DNA from: Curtobacterium sp. MCLR17_036
GTDB taxonomy: Bacteria > Actinomycetota > Actinomycetes > Actinomycetales > Microbacteriaceae
Direction: 5' to 3'
Length of the DNA: 64,000 nucleotides
Assembly: GCF_003234445.2 (NCBI RefSeq)
Contig: NZ_CP126269.1
Location: 2,170,001-2,234,000 of the forward strand
Part shown: positions 41,954 to 51,968 of the stretch, in pieces
How positions within the stretch are numbered: the stretch's first letter is position 1
Layout of the letters: every line of letters begins with the position of its first letter
The notes under the pieces: generated by a model
Seen by the model: the letters and a program-made list of their open reading frames with translations, nothing else
What the model was told of the DNA's origin: nothing
The model's database searches: none
Made by a program: the position numbers and the translations under genes

Positions 41954-44029
41954 GTGCACCAGACAGCGACCGACCACACGCCGGGGTTCTCCCTCGGGGG
42001 TTCCGTGCCGCGGTTCTCCCTGCGTTCGGCGACCGCGACGAGCGTCGTGCTCGTCGTGGCGGCAGCGTCCGACGGCGGTGTGACCCGCCACCCGCTCGAC
42101 CGCGTGGCGGGGACCGACGTGTGGACCGGCGAGGTCCCCGGCGTCGCTCCGGGCGACCGCTACCACCTGCTCGTCGACGGACCGGTCGGGCCGCGGCACG
42201 GGTTCGACCCGGCCCGTCCCCTGCTCGACCCGTACGCCCGCGGGATCCTGCCGACGGGGGACGACGAGGCGGACGGTCCCCGGTGGACGAGCGTCGTCGT
42301 GGACGACGCATTCGACTGGGGCGGCGTCGTGAAGCCGCGGGTCCCGCTCGACCGTGCCGTCGTGTACGAGGCGAACGTCCGCACCCTGACCGCTGCGAAC
42401 CCGCACCTGCCGGAGCACCTGCGCGGCACGTACGCCGGGGTCGCGCACGAGAGCACGATCGCGCACCTGCACCGCATCGGGGTCACGACGCTCGAGCTGC
42501 TGCCGGTGCAGGCGTTCGACACCGAGCGGTGGCTCCGCGACGCCGGCCGGCAGAACGCCTGGGGCTACAACACGCTCGGGTTCTTCGCCCCGCACGCGGC
42601 GCACGCCTCGGCGCCCGCGCAGCAGGAGGGCGCCGACGCCGTCCTGCGCGAGTTCAAGGGCATGGTCCGGCTGCTCCACGAGGCCGGCATCCAGGTGGTG
42701 CTCGACGTCGTCTACAACCACACCGCGGAAGAGGGCCTCGGCGGTCCGACGACGAGCCTGCGCGGCATCGACGGTGCGAACCGCTACCGCTGGGCGGCTT
42801 CCGCGCCGCCCTACCGGGACGGCTACTACGACACCACCGGGTGCGGGAACACGCTCGACACCTCGGTCGGGGCGACGGCGGACCTCATCGTCGACAGCCT
42901 GGTCTACTGGGCGCGCGAGGTGCAGGTCGACGGGTTCCGCTTCGACCTGATGGCCGCACTGGCCCGCGACGGCGAGCACCGGTTCGACCCGTCGCACCCG
43001 CTGCTCGAGCGGATCCGGAACCACCCCGACCTGCAGGACACCCTGGTGATCGCGGAACCGTGGGACGTCGGTCCGGACGGCTGGAAGACCGGCGCGTTCG
43101 GAGCCGCGGGGCCCCGGACGAGCGAGTGGAACGACGGGTTCCGCAACACGGTCCGGCAGTTCTGGCTCACCGACATCGCCGAGGAGCGCCGCACCGGCTT
43201 GCCGCAGACCGGCATCGGCGGGCTGGCCGAGGCGCTGACCGGGTCGCGGAGCACGTTCGGTGCCGACCGCGGTCCCCTGGCGAGCGTGAACTTCGTCACC
43301 GCCCACGACGGCTTCACCCTGCTCGACCTGGTGTCGTACGACGGCAAGCACAACGAGGCCAACGGCGAGGACAACCGCGACGGTTCGAACGACAACCGCT
43401 CGTTCAACCACGGCACCGAGGGCGACACCGCCGACCGCGGGGTCCGGGCCGCGCGGGGCAGGTCGATGCGCAACCTCGCGGCGACGCTCATGCTCTCGGC
43501 CGGGGTGCCGATGCTCACCGCGGGCGACGAGCGGAGCCGCACCCAGCACGGGAACAACAACGCCTACGTGGTGTCCGACGACCTCACCCCGGTCGACTGG
43601 TCGGACGACGAGGACGCCGAGACCATGACCGAGGCCGTCGCGGCCCTGGCCCGACTGCGGCAGGCGCACCCGGCGCTCCGCCCCACCCGCTTCGGCGTCG
43701 AGGGGCAGGAGACGCCCGGTGCCTCGCGGATGACCTGGTACGGGCCGGACGGCCACCCGATGACCGTCGAGGGCTGGGACCAGCCGGTGCACCGCGCCCT
43801 GCAGTACTTCGTCGAGTCGACGCCCGAGCACGAGCCCGCCGACCGGGTGCTCGTCGTCGTGCACGGCAGCGGCCGCACCCGCGACCTCACCCTGCCGGTG
43901 CGCGAGGACGTCCTCGGGTACCGCCTGGCCTGGTCGAGCGAGAAGCACCGCGACCACGAGCGACTCCGGCCCGCCGGCCAGGTGTTCACGGCGTACGGCC
44001 CGGGCATCCACCTGTTCGAGGTGGCGTAG
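41954..44029 (+). CDS. glgX: glycogen debranching enzyme GlgX
   Basis: The 691-residue GH13 enzyme has an N-terminal CBM48 domain (about 15-115) and a catalytic barrel: LDVVYNHTAE, VDGFRFDLM with the nucleophile Asp, VIAEPWDVG with the acid/base Glu and TAHDGFTLLDLVSYDGKHNE with the transition-state Asp. This SYDGKHNEANGE stretch is typical of GlgX/isoamylase. It removes alpha-1,6 branches from phosphorylase-limited glycogen. GTG 41954 was chosen by the -10 spacing; the frame is open 15 codons further. A double hairpin region separates it from glgE, so the two are likely separate transcripts. Confidence 0.93.
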   Translation: MHQTATDHTPGFSLGGSVPRFSLRSATATSVVLVVAAASDGGVTRHPLDRVAGTDVWTGEVPGVAPGDRYHLLVDGPVGPRHGFDPARPLLDPYARGILPTGDDEADGPRWTSVVVDDAFDWGGVVKPRVPLDRAVVYEANVRTLTAANPHLPEHLRGTYAGVAHESTIAHLHRIGVTTLELLPVQAFDTERWLRDAGRQNAWGYNTLGFFAPHAAHASAPAQQEGADAVLREFKGMVRLLHEAGIQVVLDVVYNHTAEEGLGGPTTSLRGIDGANRYRWAASAPPYRDGYYDTTGCGNTLDTSVGATADLIVDSLVYWAREVQVDGFRFDLMAALARDGEHRFDPSHPLLERIRNHPDLQDTLVIAEPWDVGPDGWKTGAFGAAGPRTSEWNDGFRNTVRQFWLTDIAEERRTGLPQTGIGGLAEALTGSRSTFGADRGPLASVNFVTAHDGFTLLDLVSYDGKHNEANGEDNRDGSNDNRSFNHGTEGDTADRGVRAARGRSMRNLAATLMLSAGVPMLTAGDERSRTQHGNNNAYVVSDDLTPVDWSDDEDAETMTEAVAALARLRQAHPALRPTRFGVEGQETPGASRMTWYGPDGHPMTVEGWDQPVHRALQYFVESTPEHEPADRVLVVVHGSGRTRDLTLPVREDVLGYRLAWSSEKHRDHERLRPAGQVFTAYGPGIHLFEVA

Positions 44030-44100
44030 GCGCCGGGGCCGCGGCCGGGGCCGGCGCGCGCGGCACCGGCCGGCGGGGCGGCGTGCGCCTCCTGCGCGCC

Positions 44101-44160
44101 GCGCCCCGCTGCGGTCGTCGTGCCCCGGAGCGACGGGGTGCGACGACCACAGCGGGGCGC
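44101..44160. terminator. 60-bp near-perfect palindrome after glgX
   Basis: Left arm GCGCCCCGCTGCGGTCGTCG onward (44101-44127) pairs with 44134-44160, with two or three mismatches. It shares blocks with the palindrome after kgd (13679-13720) and is a likely terminator. Confidence 0.65.
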
Positions 44161-44179
44161 GGTCCGGGGCCCGGCCGAC

Positions 44180-44229
44180 GGACGGACGGGAGGCCCGTGG
44201 CGGCCCCGACCCGCGCCTCCCGTCCGTCC
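44180..44229. terminator. second palindrome between glgX and glgE (diverged family copy)
   Basis: Outer arms GGACGGACGGGAGGC and GCCTCCCGTCCGTCC match the dispersed palindrome family, but the centre has decayed. The remaining bases from 44030 to 44302 show no gene. Confidence 0.6.
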
Positions 44230-44302
44230 CTCCACAAGCACGGACGGTCGGCGCGCCGTCCACACGACGCGCGTCTCCGGGGAACACACGCCCCCTTCCG
44301 GG

Positions 44303-44308
44303 TAGCGT
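44303..44308 (+). promoter_or_regulatory. -10 box TAGCGT of glgE (leaderless)
   Basis: TAGCGT is seven bases before the GTG at 44316. Confidence 0.55.
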
Positions 44309-44315
44309 CGCCTCC

Positions 44316-46316
44316 GTGGCCATCGCAGACCGACCCCGACGCCCGAAGATCGGGCGCATCCCGATCACCGAGCTCGCCCCACGGACCCCGAACGGGTTCC
44401 CCGCCAAGGCCTTCGACGGCGAGGTGATCACGTTCGGTGCGACCGTCTTCCGAGAAGGACACGGCATCATCGGCGCCGACCTCGTCCTCGAACGCCCGGA
44501 CGGTGGCACCCGCACCGTTCCGCTGACGCTCGTCTCCGCCGGTACCGACCGCTACGAGGCGACCGTGCAGGTCGACCACGTCGGCGTGTGGACCTGGCAC
44601 GTCGAGTCGTACTCCGACGACTGGGCCACGTGGTTGCACGCCGCGCGGCTGAAGATCGCCGCCGGCGTCGACACCGAGGCGACCCTGCTCGACGGCGCCG
44701 TGCTGTTCGACCGCCTCGCCGAGGAGACCGGCTCCCCCGCAGCCACCCGCGCCGCGGAGCGCGTCCGCGACACCGACCTCGAGCCGGCCGAGCGCCTCGC
44801 CGCGGTCGACGACCCGCGCATCGTCGCCGAGGTCGAGGACGCCCCGCTCACCTCGCTCCGCACGTCCTCGCCGACGCAGCTGCTCGACGTCGAACGCACC
44901 CGCGCCGGCGTCGGCGCCTGGTACGAGTTCTTCCCCCGCAGCGAAGGCGCGAAGAAGAACGCCGACGGCTCCTGGAAGAGCGGCGACTTCCGCACCGCGG
45001 CCCGCCGCCTGCCGGCCGTCGCCCGGATGGGCTTCGACGTCGTCTACCTGCCGCCGATCCACCCGATCGGCACCACCGCGCGCAAGGGCCCGAACAACAC
45101 GCTCACCCCGGGCCCGAACGACCCGGGCAGCCCCTGGGCCATCGGCTCCGCCGAGGGCGGGCACGACGCCATCCACCCGGACCTCGGCACCGAGGACGAC
45201 TTCCGCGACTTCGTCGAGACCGCGAAGAACACCGGCATGGAGGTCGCGCTCGACTTCGCCCTGCAGTGCTCCCCCGACCACCCCTGGGTCACCGAGCACC
45301 CGGACTGGTTCACGCAGCGCGCCGACGGCTCCATCGCGACGGCCGAGAACCCGCCGAAGCGCTACCAGGACATCTACCCGATCCAGTTCGACTCCGACCC
45401 GGAGGGCCTCGTCACCGAGGTGCTCCGCGTGCTGCGCCACTGGATGGCGTTCGGCATCAAGATCTTCCGCGTCGACAACCCGCACACGAAGCCGCTGTGG
45501 TTCTGGGAGCGCGTCATCCGCGAGGTCCGCGACGAGCACCCCGACACGGTGTTCCTCGCCGAGGCGTTCACCCGCCCGGCGATGATGCGTGCCCTCGCCG
45601 AGACCGGGTTCCAGCAGTCCTACTCGTACTTCACGTGGCGGAACACGAAGGAGGAGATCGAGGAGTACTTCCAGGAGCTCTCGCACGAGACGAGCGACTA
45701 CCTGCGCCCGAACCTCTTCGTGAACACCCCCGACATCCTCACCGAGTACCTGCAGTACGGCGGCCGTGCCGGCTACAAGGTGCGCGCGGCGCTCGCCGCG
45801 ACCGGTGCGCCGACGTGGGGCATGTACTCCGGCTACGAGCTCTTCGAGGACGTCGCCCGTCCCGGCTCCGAGGAGAACATCGACAACGAGAAGTACGAGT
45901 ACAAGCCCCGCGACTTCGCGCTCGCCGAGGCCGAGGGCGCGTCCCTCGCCCCGTACGTGACGATGCTCAACCGGTTGCGCGCCGCGCACCCCGCGCTGCG
46001 CCAGCTGCGGAACCTGCACGTGCACACCGCCGAGGACCCGGCGACCGTCGTGTACTCGAAGCACCTGCCCGGCGAGTTCAACCGCTCGGGCCGCGACGAC
46101 ACGGTGATCGTCGTCGCGAACGTCGACCCCCACTCGGCCCGCGAGACGACGGTCCACCTGGACCTCGCCGCGCTCGGCCTGCCGGCCGACGGCCAGTTCG
46201 ACGTCCGCGACGTCGTGACCGGGCAGCGCTGGGTCTGGGGATCGTCGAACTACGTCCGCCTGGACGCGTTCCAGGAACCCGTGCACCTGCTCGTCGTGGA
46301 AGGACCCCACCGATGA
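44316..46316 (+). CDS. glgE: alpha-1,4-glucan:maltose-1-phosphate maltosyltransferase GlgE
   Basis: The 666-residue GH13_3 enzyme extends alpha-glucans with maltose units from maltose-1-phosphate. Hallmarks are [12 protein letters not shown], the [20 protein letters not shown] insert, [18 protein letters not shown] (nucleophile Asp), [13 protein letters not shown] (acid Glu) and the aglycone helix [15 protein letters not shown]. The N-terminal domain (about 1-115) has a beta-sandwich pattern. It is leaderless by the -10 spacing and coupled to glgB by ATGA. The usual partners treS and pep2/mak, which supply maltose-1-phosphate, are not between or beside these genes, so the donor must come from genes elsewhere. 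Confidence 0.95.
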   Translation: MAIADRPRRPKIGRIPITELAPRTPNGFPAKAFDGEVITFGATVFREGHGIIGADLVLERPDGGTRTVPLTLVSAGTDRYEATVQVDHVGVWTWHVESYSDDWATWLHAARLKIAAGVDTEATLLDGAVLFDRLAEETGSPAATRAAERVRDTDLEPAERLAAVDDPRIVAEVEDAPLTSLRTSSPTQLLDVERTRAGVGAWYEFFPRSEGAKKNADGSWKSGDFRTAARRLPAVARMGFDVVYLPPIHPIGTTARKGPNNTLTPGPNDPGSPWAIGSAEGGHDAIHPDLGTEDDFRDFVETAKNTGMEVALDFALQCSPDHPWVTEHPDWFTQRADGSIATAENPPKRYQDIYPIQFDSDPEGLVTEVLRVLRHWMAFGIKIFRVDNPHTKPLWFWERVIREVRDEHPDTVFLAEAFTRPAMMRALAETGFQQSYSYFTWRNTKEEIEEYFQELSHETSDYLRPNLFVNTPDILTEYLQYGGRAGYKVRAALAATGAPTWGMYSGYELFEDVARPGSEENIDNEKYEYKPRDFALAEAEGASLAPYVTMLNRLRAAHPALRQLRNLHVHTAEDPATVVYSKHLPGEFNRSGRDDTVIVVANVDPHSARETTVHLDLAALGLPADGQFDVRDVVTGQRWVWGSSNYVRLDAFQEPVHLLVVEGPHR

Positions 46317-48862
46317 CGAACGACCCGACCGCCTCCTCCGCCCCGACCCCGGACCGGGGGCCGGCCGTGCCGCCGGTCCAGCCGCCGCCCCCGCCCGTCC
46401 CGCCGCGCGCCGCACCGGCGCCCCGGTACGAGCCCAAGGTGTCCGCTCCGGACGAGGACCTGCCCGGTGCCCCGGCCGCACCGCGCGAGTCCCCGGACCG
46501 CGACGTGCACGAGTCCGCCACCCTCGCCGGACACCCCGGCGACGCGGCGCACCCGCGCGGCCCCGTCGCCGCCGCGGCTCCCGTGCGCCCCGGGATCCAG
46601 CCGGGAGGCCCGACACCCGTCGTGCCGCCGACCTCCGTACCCGGTGGGTCGGCCGCCACCCCCGCTGCCGGTTCCGAGGCCGTGTCCGGCCCGCGTCCGG
46701 CCCCGATCGAGGACTGGCTGCGCCAGCAGGTCGCCGAGGGCCGCTGGTCGCAGCCCCACGACGTCCTGGGGCCGCACCCCGTCGACGGCGGCACGAGCGT
46801 CCGCGTGGTCCGCCACCTGGCCCGCGCCGTCCGGATCGTCCGCCCCGACGGCGACGACGTCGAGCTGACCCACGAGGGCGACGGCCTCTGGGCCGGTGCC
46901 ACCGCCGGCGACCTCGGCCGGTACCGCGTCGAGGCCGACTACGACCACGACGAGTCGACCGACGAGGACGACGCCACCTGGACCACCGACGACGCGTACC
47001 GGTTCGCGCCGACGCTCGGCGAGCTGGACCTGCACCTGTTCGGCGAGGGCCGTGACGAGCAGCTCTGGCACCACCTCGGCGCGCACGCCCGCACGGTCGA
47101 CGGCGTCGACGGGGTCGCCTTCGCGGTCTGGGCGCCCCGCGCCACCGCCGTCCGGGTGATCGGCGACTTCGAGGGCTGGGAGGGCCGCACCACCGCGATG
47201 CGCCGCCTCAACGACCTCGGTGTCTGGGAGCTGTTCTGGCCCGGCGCCGTCGTCGGACAGCGCTACAAGTTCCAGATCCTCACCGACTCCGGGTGGGTGG
47301 AACGGGCCGACCCGTTCGCCCGCCAGGCGGAGATCGCCCCGGCGACGGCCTCGGTCGTCACCGAGTCCACCTACACGTGGTCCGAGGGCGACGCTGCGTG
47401 GATGGAGCGCCGGGCGCAGACCACCACCCACGACGCCCCGATGAGCGTCTACGAGGTGCACCTCGGCTCGTGGCGCCCGGGCCTGTCGTACCGCGAGGTC
47501 GCCGACCAGCTCATCGGCCACGTGCAGTACACCGGCTTCACCCACGTCGAGTTCCTGCCGCTCGCCGAGCACCCGTTCGGCGGCTCGTGGGGCTACCAGG
47601 TCACCGGGTACTACGCGCCGACCGCACGCTACGGCTCGCCGGACGACCTGCGCTACCTGATCGACCGCCTGCACTCCGCCGGCATCGGCGTGATCATGGA
47701 CTGGGTCCCCGGGCACTTCCCGAAGGACGAGTGGGCCCTCGGCCGCTTCGACGGCTACGCGCTGTTCGAGCACCCGGACCCCCGCCGCGGCGAGCAGCTC
47801 GACTGGGGCACCTACGTCTTCGACTTCGGGCAGCCGCAGGTGCGCAACTTCCTGGTCGCGAACGCTCTGTACTGGCTCGAGGAGTTCCACATCGACGGCC
47901 TGCGGGTCGACGCGGTGGCCTCGATGCTCTACCTCGACTACTCCCGCACCGACTGGCTGCCGAACGTCCACGGCGGCCGCGAGAACCTCGACGCGATCGC
48001 GTTCCTGCAGGAGACGAACGCGACGGCGTACAAGCGCTACCCGGGCATCGTGATGATCGCCGAGGAGAGCACCTCGTGGCCGGGTGTCACCCAGCCGACG
48101 AGCGCCGGCGGGCTCGGGTTCGGGCAGAAGTGGAACATGGGGTGGATGCACGACTCCCTCGAGTACGTGCAGCGCGACCCCGCGTACCGCAGCTACCACC
48201 ACGACGAGATCACGTTCTCGTTCGTCTACGCCTTCAGCGAGCAGTTCACCCTGCCGATCAGCCACGACGAGGTCGTGCACGGCAAGGGCTCGCTCATCGG
48301 CAAGATGCCGGGCGACGAGTGGCAGAAGCTCGCGAACGTGCGTGCCTACCTCGCCTTCATGTGGTCGCACCCCGGCAAGCAGCTGCTCTTCATGGGGCAG
48401 GAGTTCGCCCAGCCCGCCGAGTGGTCCGAGGCGAAGGGCCTCGACTGGTGGCTCCTCGACCAGCCGGGCCACCGTGGCGTGCAGGACCTCGTCGCGGAAC
48501 TGAACCGCGTGTACAAGGACTCCCCCGCGCTGTGGACGCACGACAGCACCGCCGAGGGCTTCGAGTGGATCGAGGGCGGTGACGCACCGCACTCGACGAT
48601 CGGGTTCCTGCGGAAGGCCGGCGACGAGCGCATCGCGGTCTTCGTCAACTTCTCCGGCGTGCCGGTGGAGCGCCGCTTCGGTCTGCCGACCGCAGGCGAG
48701 TGGCACGAGGTCCTCAACACCGACGCGGCCGAGTACGGCGGCTCCGGCGTGGGCAACCTCGGGGTCGTCACCGCCGAGGAGACCCCGTGGGCGGGCCGAC
48801 CGGCCTCCGCGCACCTGGTGGTCCCCCCGCTCGGCGCCGTCTGGCTGCGCCTCGCTCCCTGA
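46313..48862 (+). CDS. glgB: 1,4-alpha-glucan branching enzyme GlgB
   Basis: The 849-residue GH13_9 enzyme adds alpha-1,6 branches to the glucan made by GlgE. A Pro/Ala-rich, probably disordered extension of about 130 residues comes first ([18 protein letters not shown]). Then an N1 domain ([20 protein letters not shown]), a CBM48 domain ([20 protein letters not shown]) and the barrel follow. The barrel has [29 protein letters not shown] (nucleophile), IVMIAEES (acid) and [20 protein letters not shown]. Most bacterial GlgB proteins have 620-760 residues, so the extension is unusual. ATG 46313 overlaps the glgE stop. Confidence 0.95.
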   Translation: MTNDPTASSAPTPDRGPAVPPVQPPPPPVPPRAAPAPRYEPKVSAPDEDLPGAPAAPRESPDRDVHESATLAGHPGDAAHPRGPVAAAAPVRPGIQPGGPTPVVPPTSVPGGSAATPAAGSEAVSGPRPAPIEDWLRQQVAEGRWSQPHDVLGPHPVDGGTSVRVVRHLARAVRIVRPDGDDVELTHEGDGLWAGATAGDLGRYRVEADYDHDESTDEDDATWTTDDAYRFAPTLGELDLHLFGEGRDEQLWHHLGAHARTVDGVDGVAFAVWAPRATAVRVIGDFEGWEGRTTAMRRLNDLGVWELFWPGAVVGQRYKFQILTDSGWVERADPFARQAEIAPATASVVTESTYTWSEGDAAWMERRAQTTTHDAPMSVYEVHLGSWRPGLSYREVADQLIGHVQYTGFTHVEFLPLAEHPFGGSWGYQVTGYYAPTARYGSPDDLRYLIDRLHSAGIGVIMDWVPGHFPKDEWALGRFDGYALFEHPDPRRGEQLDWGTYVFDFGQPQVRNFLVANALYWLEEFHIDGLRVDAVASMLYLDYSRTDWLPNVHGGRENLDAIAFLQETNATAYKRYPGIVMIAEESTSWPGVTQPTSAGGLGFGQKWNMGWMHDSLEYVQRDPAYRSYHHDEITFSFVYAFSEQFTLPISHDEVVHGKGSLIGKMPGDEWQKLANVRAYLAFMWSHPGKQLLFMGQEFAQPAEWSEAKGLDWWLLDQPGHRGVQDLVAELNRVYKDSPALWTHDSTAEGFEWIEGGDAPHSTIGFLRKAGDERIAVFVNFSGVPVERRFGLPTAGEWHEVLNTDAAEYGGSGVGNLGVVTAEETPWAGRPASAHLVVPPLGAVWLRLAP

Positions 48863-48986
48863 CCCGGGGCAGTTCCGCGCACAGGAAGACAGATCGCGCG
48901 GAGGAGGCCCGTCGTTCCGGCCCCCTCCGCGCGTTCCTGAGTCCCACCGCACACGCGGCGGAACGGGACGTCGCGGCGCGCACGCC

Positions 48987-49038
48987 GAGACGGACGGGAG
49001 GCCCGGTGCCAGCTGGCACCGGGCCTCCCGTCCGTCTC
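48987..49038. terminator. perfect 52-bp palindrome between convergent glgB and cnoX-like genes (family copy 4)
   Basis: Perfect 24-bp arms (GAGACGGACGGGAGGCCCGG at the left end) around AGCT. It is the longest perfect member of the dispersed family and lies between two gene 3' ends. Confidence 0.8.
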
Positions 49039-49047
49039 GTGGTGTGT

Positions 49048-50046
49048 CTAGTACAGGGCGCTCGCGAGGCGCCGGCGGGCCGCGACGACGCGCGGGTCCT
49101 CGGTCCCGACGAGCTCGAAGTACTCGACGAGCCGCACGCGGAGCGCCTCGCGGTCCTCGCCGAAGACCGTCGGCACGAGGTCGAGCAGCCGGCCGAGGGC
49201 GTCCTCGACGTGCCCACCGGCGACGTCGAGGTCCGCCACCGCGAGCTGCGCGGGGACGTCCGTCGGCCCCGCGGCGGCAGCCGCACGGATGTCGTCGGCG
49301 GACCGGCCGTCGAGCCGGTCGAGGAGCGACACCTGCGCGAGCCCGGCGACGGCCATTTGGTCGTGCGGGTCCTGCGCGATCGCGGTCTTGTACTCGGCGA
49401 TCGCCGTCGCGTAGTCGCCCTGCTCGATGGCGTCGTAGGCCGCCTGGTGGTGCGGCGGCAGTGGCTCCGGCTCCGGCTCGCCCTGCTCGGTCGCGTCCGC
49501 AGGGGCAGCCCCGTCGACGGTGACCCGCCCGGACACGCCGTTCTGCTCGGCGGCCTGCAGGACCTGCTCGAACACGTCACGCACCTGCGCCTCGGGCAGT
49601 GCCCCGACGAACAGCCCGAGGGGCCGTCCGCCGATCACCGCGGCGACGGTCGGGATCGACTGCGCCTGGAACGCCTGCACGAGCTGCGGGTTCGTGTCGG
49701 CGTCGACCTTCGCGAGCACCACACGTCCGGCGTACTCGGCGGTCAGCTGTTCGAGGATCGGCGAGAGCTGCTTGCACGGCCCGCACCACTCCGCCCAGAT
49801 GTCGACGATCACCGGGACGACCGAGGACAGCTGGAGCACGTCCTGGAAGCTCTGGTCGGTGACGTCGAGGACGAGCGACGGGACGGTCAGGTCGCCGCCG
49901 GTCTCGGAGCCGTCCACAGCGGCACCCTGCGGCGCCGGGGCACCCGCGGACTGCGGGGGCTGCTGCGGCCGCTGGGCGCGGTCGACGAGGGACGACAGGT
50001 CGACGGCTCCACGGAGCCCGGCCGGGGTCGGGGGGATGTTGCTCAT
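49048..50046 (-). CDS. thioredoxin-TPR co-chaperone, CnoX/YbbN-like
   Basis: The 332-residue protein has a disordered Gln/Pro/Ala N-terminus (about 1-50), a thioredoxin fold (about 55-165) with the WCGPC active site (DIWAEWCGPCKQLSPILEQL) and cis-Pro in SIPTVAAVIGG, and a C-terminal TPR-like helical part (about 195-332, YDAIEQGDYATAIAEYKTAI). YbbN/CnoX proteins protect aggregation-prone clients during oxidative stress and hand them to chaperones. Unlike E. coli CnoX, both active-site Cys are present, so disulfide reduction is possible. Its ATG overlaps the stop of the upstream membrane protein gene in ATGA. Confidence 0.85.
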   Translation of the reverse strand: MSNIPPTPAGLRGAVDLSSLVDRAQRPQQPPQSAGAPAPQGAAVDGSETGGDLTVPSLVLDVTDQSFQDVLQLSSVVPVIVDIWAEWCGPCKQLSPILEQLTAEYAGRVVLAKVDADTNPQLVQAFQAQSIPTVAAVIGGRPLGLFVGALPEAQVRDVFEQVLQAAEQNGVSGRVTVDGAAPADATEQGEPEPEPLPPHHQAAYDAIEQGDYATAIAEYKTAIAQDPHDQMAVAGLAQVSLLDRLDGRSADDIRAAAAAGPTDVPAQLAVADLDVAGGHVEDALGRLLDLVPTVFGEDREALRVRLVEYFELVGTEDPRVVAARRRLASALY

Positions 50047-51785
50047 TGCACCTCACTTGCTGCGGTCAGGCCCTGCGTGAACCCGAGCAGGACCACTTTG
50101 CCACCCGAGGCGACCGGCGGGACGGAGAACAGCAGCTGGACGCTGTACGTCGCGCTGATCCCCTTCTTGCTGCTGTCCACACCGGACAACGCCTTGACGG
50201 CACCCTCGGTGTTGACCTCGGCGCCGGAGGCCGTCGGGGTCACCTTCTCGATCTCGTCCAGGTCGGCCGAGACGAGCGCCCCCGCGTCGTCGGTCGCGAT
50301 GGCGACCGCGCTGTCGGCGGGGACCTCGGACGAGTAGTCGATCTCCGCCGTGTCCGGCAGCGACTTCGCCTTCTTGTCCTTGTAGGCCTTGCCGATCGTG
50401 GTGCGGAGCGCGTCGCCCTCGCTCGAGAACAGGTCGGCGTACTCGCTCTTCGCGTCCTTCGACAGGATGTCCGCGTAGGCCGTCGCCACCTGGTCGGGAG
50501 CGATCGTCAGGAGCTTCGACTCGGGCGTCAGGAGCGCCGCACCGATCGTGGTCGGGGCGAGGCTCGGGATCTGCGCGTCGGCCTCGAGCGAGACGTCGTA
50601 GGCGACCTTGTACGGGTCACGCGCGGAGTCCTGCACGAGGGTCAGCGCCTGCGGGGCGGCCTTCGCGTCGCAGTCCTCGGCGACGATCGTGAACACCGTG
50701 CGGGGCCAGGTGTCGGTCTGCTGCGGGAGCGCGACGCAGACCTGACCGGAGGAGATCGTCGGCGGCGCCTTGACCTCGGAGTCCTTGCCGCGGATCGAGT
50801 AGTTCGCCAGCCGGAGCTCGAGCGCCGCCCCGCTGAACCGGGTCCGGACGAGGTCGCGGTCCCGTCGGCCGTCGGCTTCCTTCGCCACGTCGGCGATGCG
50901 GTCGACGACGCGGCTGATCTGCTGCTTCGTCGCCGCGGTCGGCTCCGTGGTGGTGGCGGCACCGGTCGCCGTCGCGGTCGGCGTCGGGGTCGCGAGCGAG
51001 GCGTCGACGCCCTGCGGCCAGTAGTCGGACGAGCAGCCGGCCAGGGTGAGCGCGCCGACGAGGACGACCGGCACGCCGATGAACGCGCGGGAGCTGCGGC
51101 GACCGCGCGAGGGGACCTGGGCCCCGGCTGCGGCGGCCCGACGGGACGCACGGACGCGCGGCGGACGGGTGCCACCGCTGCGGCGGCGGGGTCCGCGGCC
51201 GCGACGCTGGTGCAGGAACGCGAGGACGAGGAGCACGATCCCTCCGAGGACGAAGACACCACCGGCGACCAGGAGCGGCCCGACGGTCGGTGTGGCGGTG
51301 TCGCGGGGCCAGGTGACGGACACGTTGCTCGGCGCCGCGGCCTCCCCGTCGCTGACGATGAGCACGGAGACGTCCTGCGGCAGTCGGACGGTGAACTGCC
51401 CGGCGCCGTCCCACTCCTGGTACCAGAGGTCGCTGCCCTCGGGCGAGGGGACGCTCGACTCGGAACCGGTGGTCCGACCGACGAGCGCGGCCTTCTCGGC
51501 GTCGAACCGGAGCGTGGTGTGCTCGGCGTCGCCCACCCAGGCGTCCACGTCGGCGGTCTTGCCGTACGCGGCGAACACCTTGCCGGACCCGGAGACGTTG
51601 ATGCGCTGGTAGCCGGGGTTCGCGTTGAGCGTCGACCCCGGGATGACGGTCACCGGCGCGGAGCTGGTGGTCGAGCTCTGCGCGACGAGGGACGACGGCG
51701 GGGCGAACACCGTCCGCTGTCCGACCGCGAGCGCGACGAGCAGCAGGCCGATGACGAAACTGACGATCGCCAGGACGAATCGCAC
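50043..51785 (-). CDS. large membrane-anchored envelope protein, uncharacterised, with internal lipobox-like motif
   Basis: The 580-residue protein has an N-terminal helix (FVLAIVSFVIGLLLVALAVG), an extracytoplasmic domain (about 30-155), a second helix (VGPLLVAGGVFVLGGIVLLV), a very basic cytoplasmic-type loop of about 60 residues and then a third hydrophobic segment ending LTLAGCSSD, which resembles a lipoprotein signal sequence in mid-protein. The C-terminal 320 residues look exported and Thr/Asp/Lys-rich. It could be a natural fusion of a membrane protein and a lipoprotein. GTG 51785 follows GGGAGAGAG. It is coupled to the CnoX-like gene. I recognise no family. Confidence 0.65.
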   Translation of the reverse strand: MRFVLAIVSFVIGLLLVALAVGQRTVFAPPSSLVAQSSTTSSAPVTVIPGSTLNANPGYQRINVSGSGKVFAAYGKTADVDAWVGDAEHTTLRFDAEKAALVGRTTGSESSVPSPEGSDLWYQEWDGAGQFTVRLPQDVSVLIVSDGEAAAPSNVSVTWPRDTATPTVGPLLVAGGVFVLGGIVLLVLAFLHQRRGRGPRRRSGGTRPPRVRASRRAAAAGAQVPSRGRRSSRAFIGVPVVLVGALTLAGCSSDYWPQGVDASLATPTPTATATGAATTTEPTAATKQQISRVVDRIADVAKEADGRRDRDLVRTRFSGAALELRLANYSIRGKDSEVKAPPTISSGQVCVALPQQTDTWPRTVFTIVAEDCDAKAAPQALTLVQDSARDPYKVAYDVSLEADAQIPSLAPTTIGAALLTPESKLLTIAPDQVATAYADILSKDAKSEYADLFSSEGDALRTTIGKAYKDKKAKSLPDTAEIDYSSEVPADSAVAIATDDAGALVSADLDEIEKVTPTASGAEVNTEGAVKALSGVDSSKKGISATYSVQLLFSVPPVASGGKVVLLGFTQGLTAASEVQ

Positions 51786-51914
51786 GAACTCTCTCCCTAC
51801 CGCGCCGGGGTGGGGAGTCGGCGCGCGAATCAGCGACTCAGGATAGCGAGCAACACTGGACGGCGCATCCATCCGCGCTGACGTCGGTCACAGAAGCGGC
51901 CCGCCGGGCACCAT

Positions 51915-51920
51915 TACAAT
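51915..51920 (+). promoter_or_regulatory. -10 box TACAAT before the DivIVA-like coiled-coil gene
   Basis: TACAAT is the closest match to the full TATAAT consensus near this gene. Transcription would start near 51927, about 40 bases before GTG 51969, which has AGGAG. The rest of the 183-base divergent gap shows no other clear signal. Confidence 0.55.
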
Positions 51921-51968
51921 CGGTGCGCGGCCCGGACCGGGCCCTCCGCCGAGCACCAGGAGCGACAC

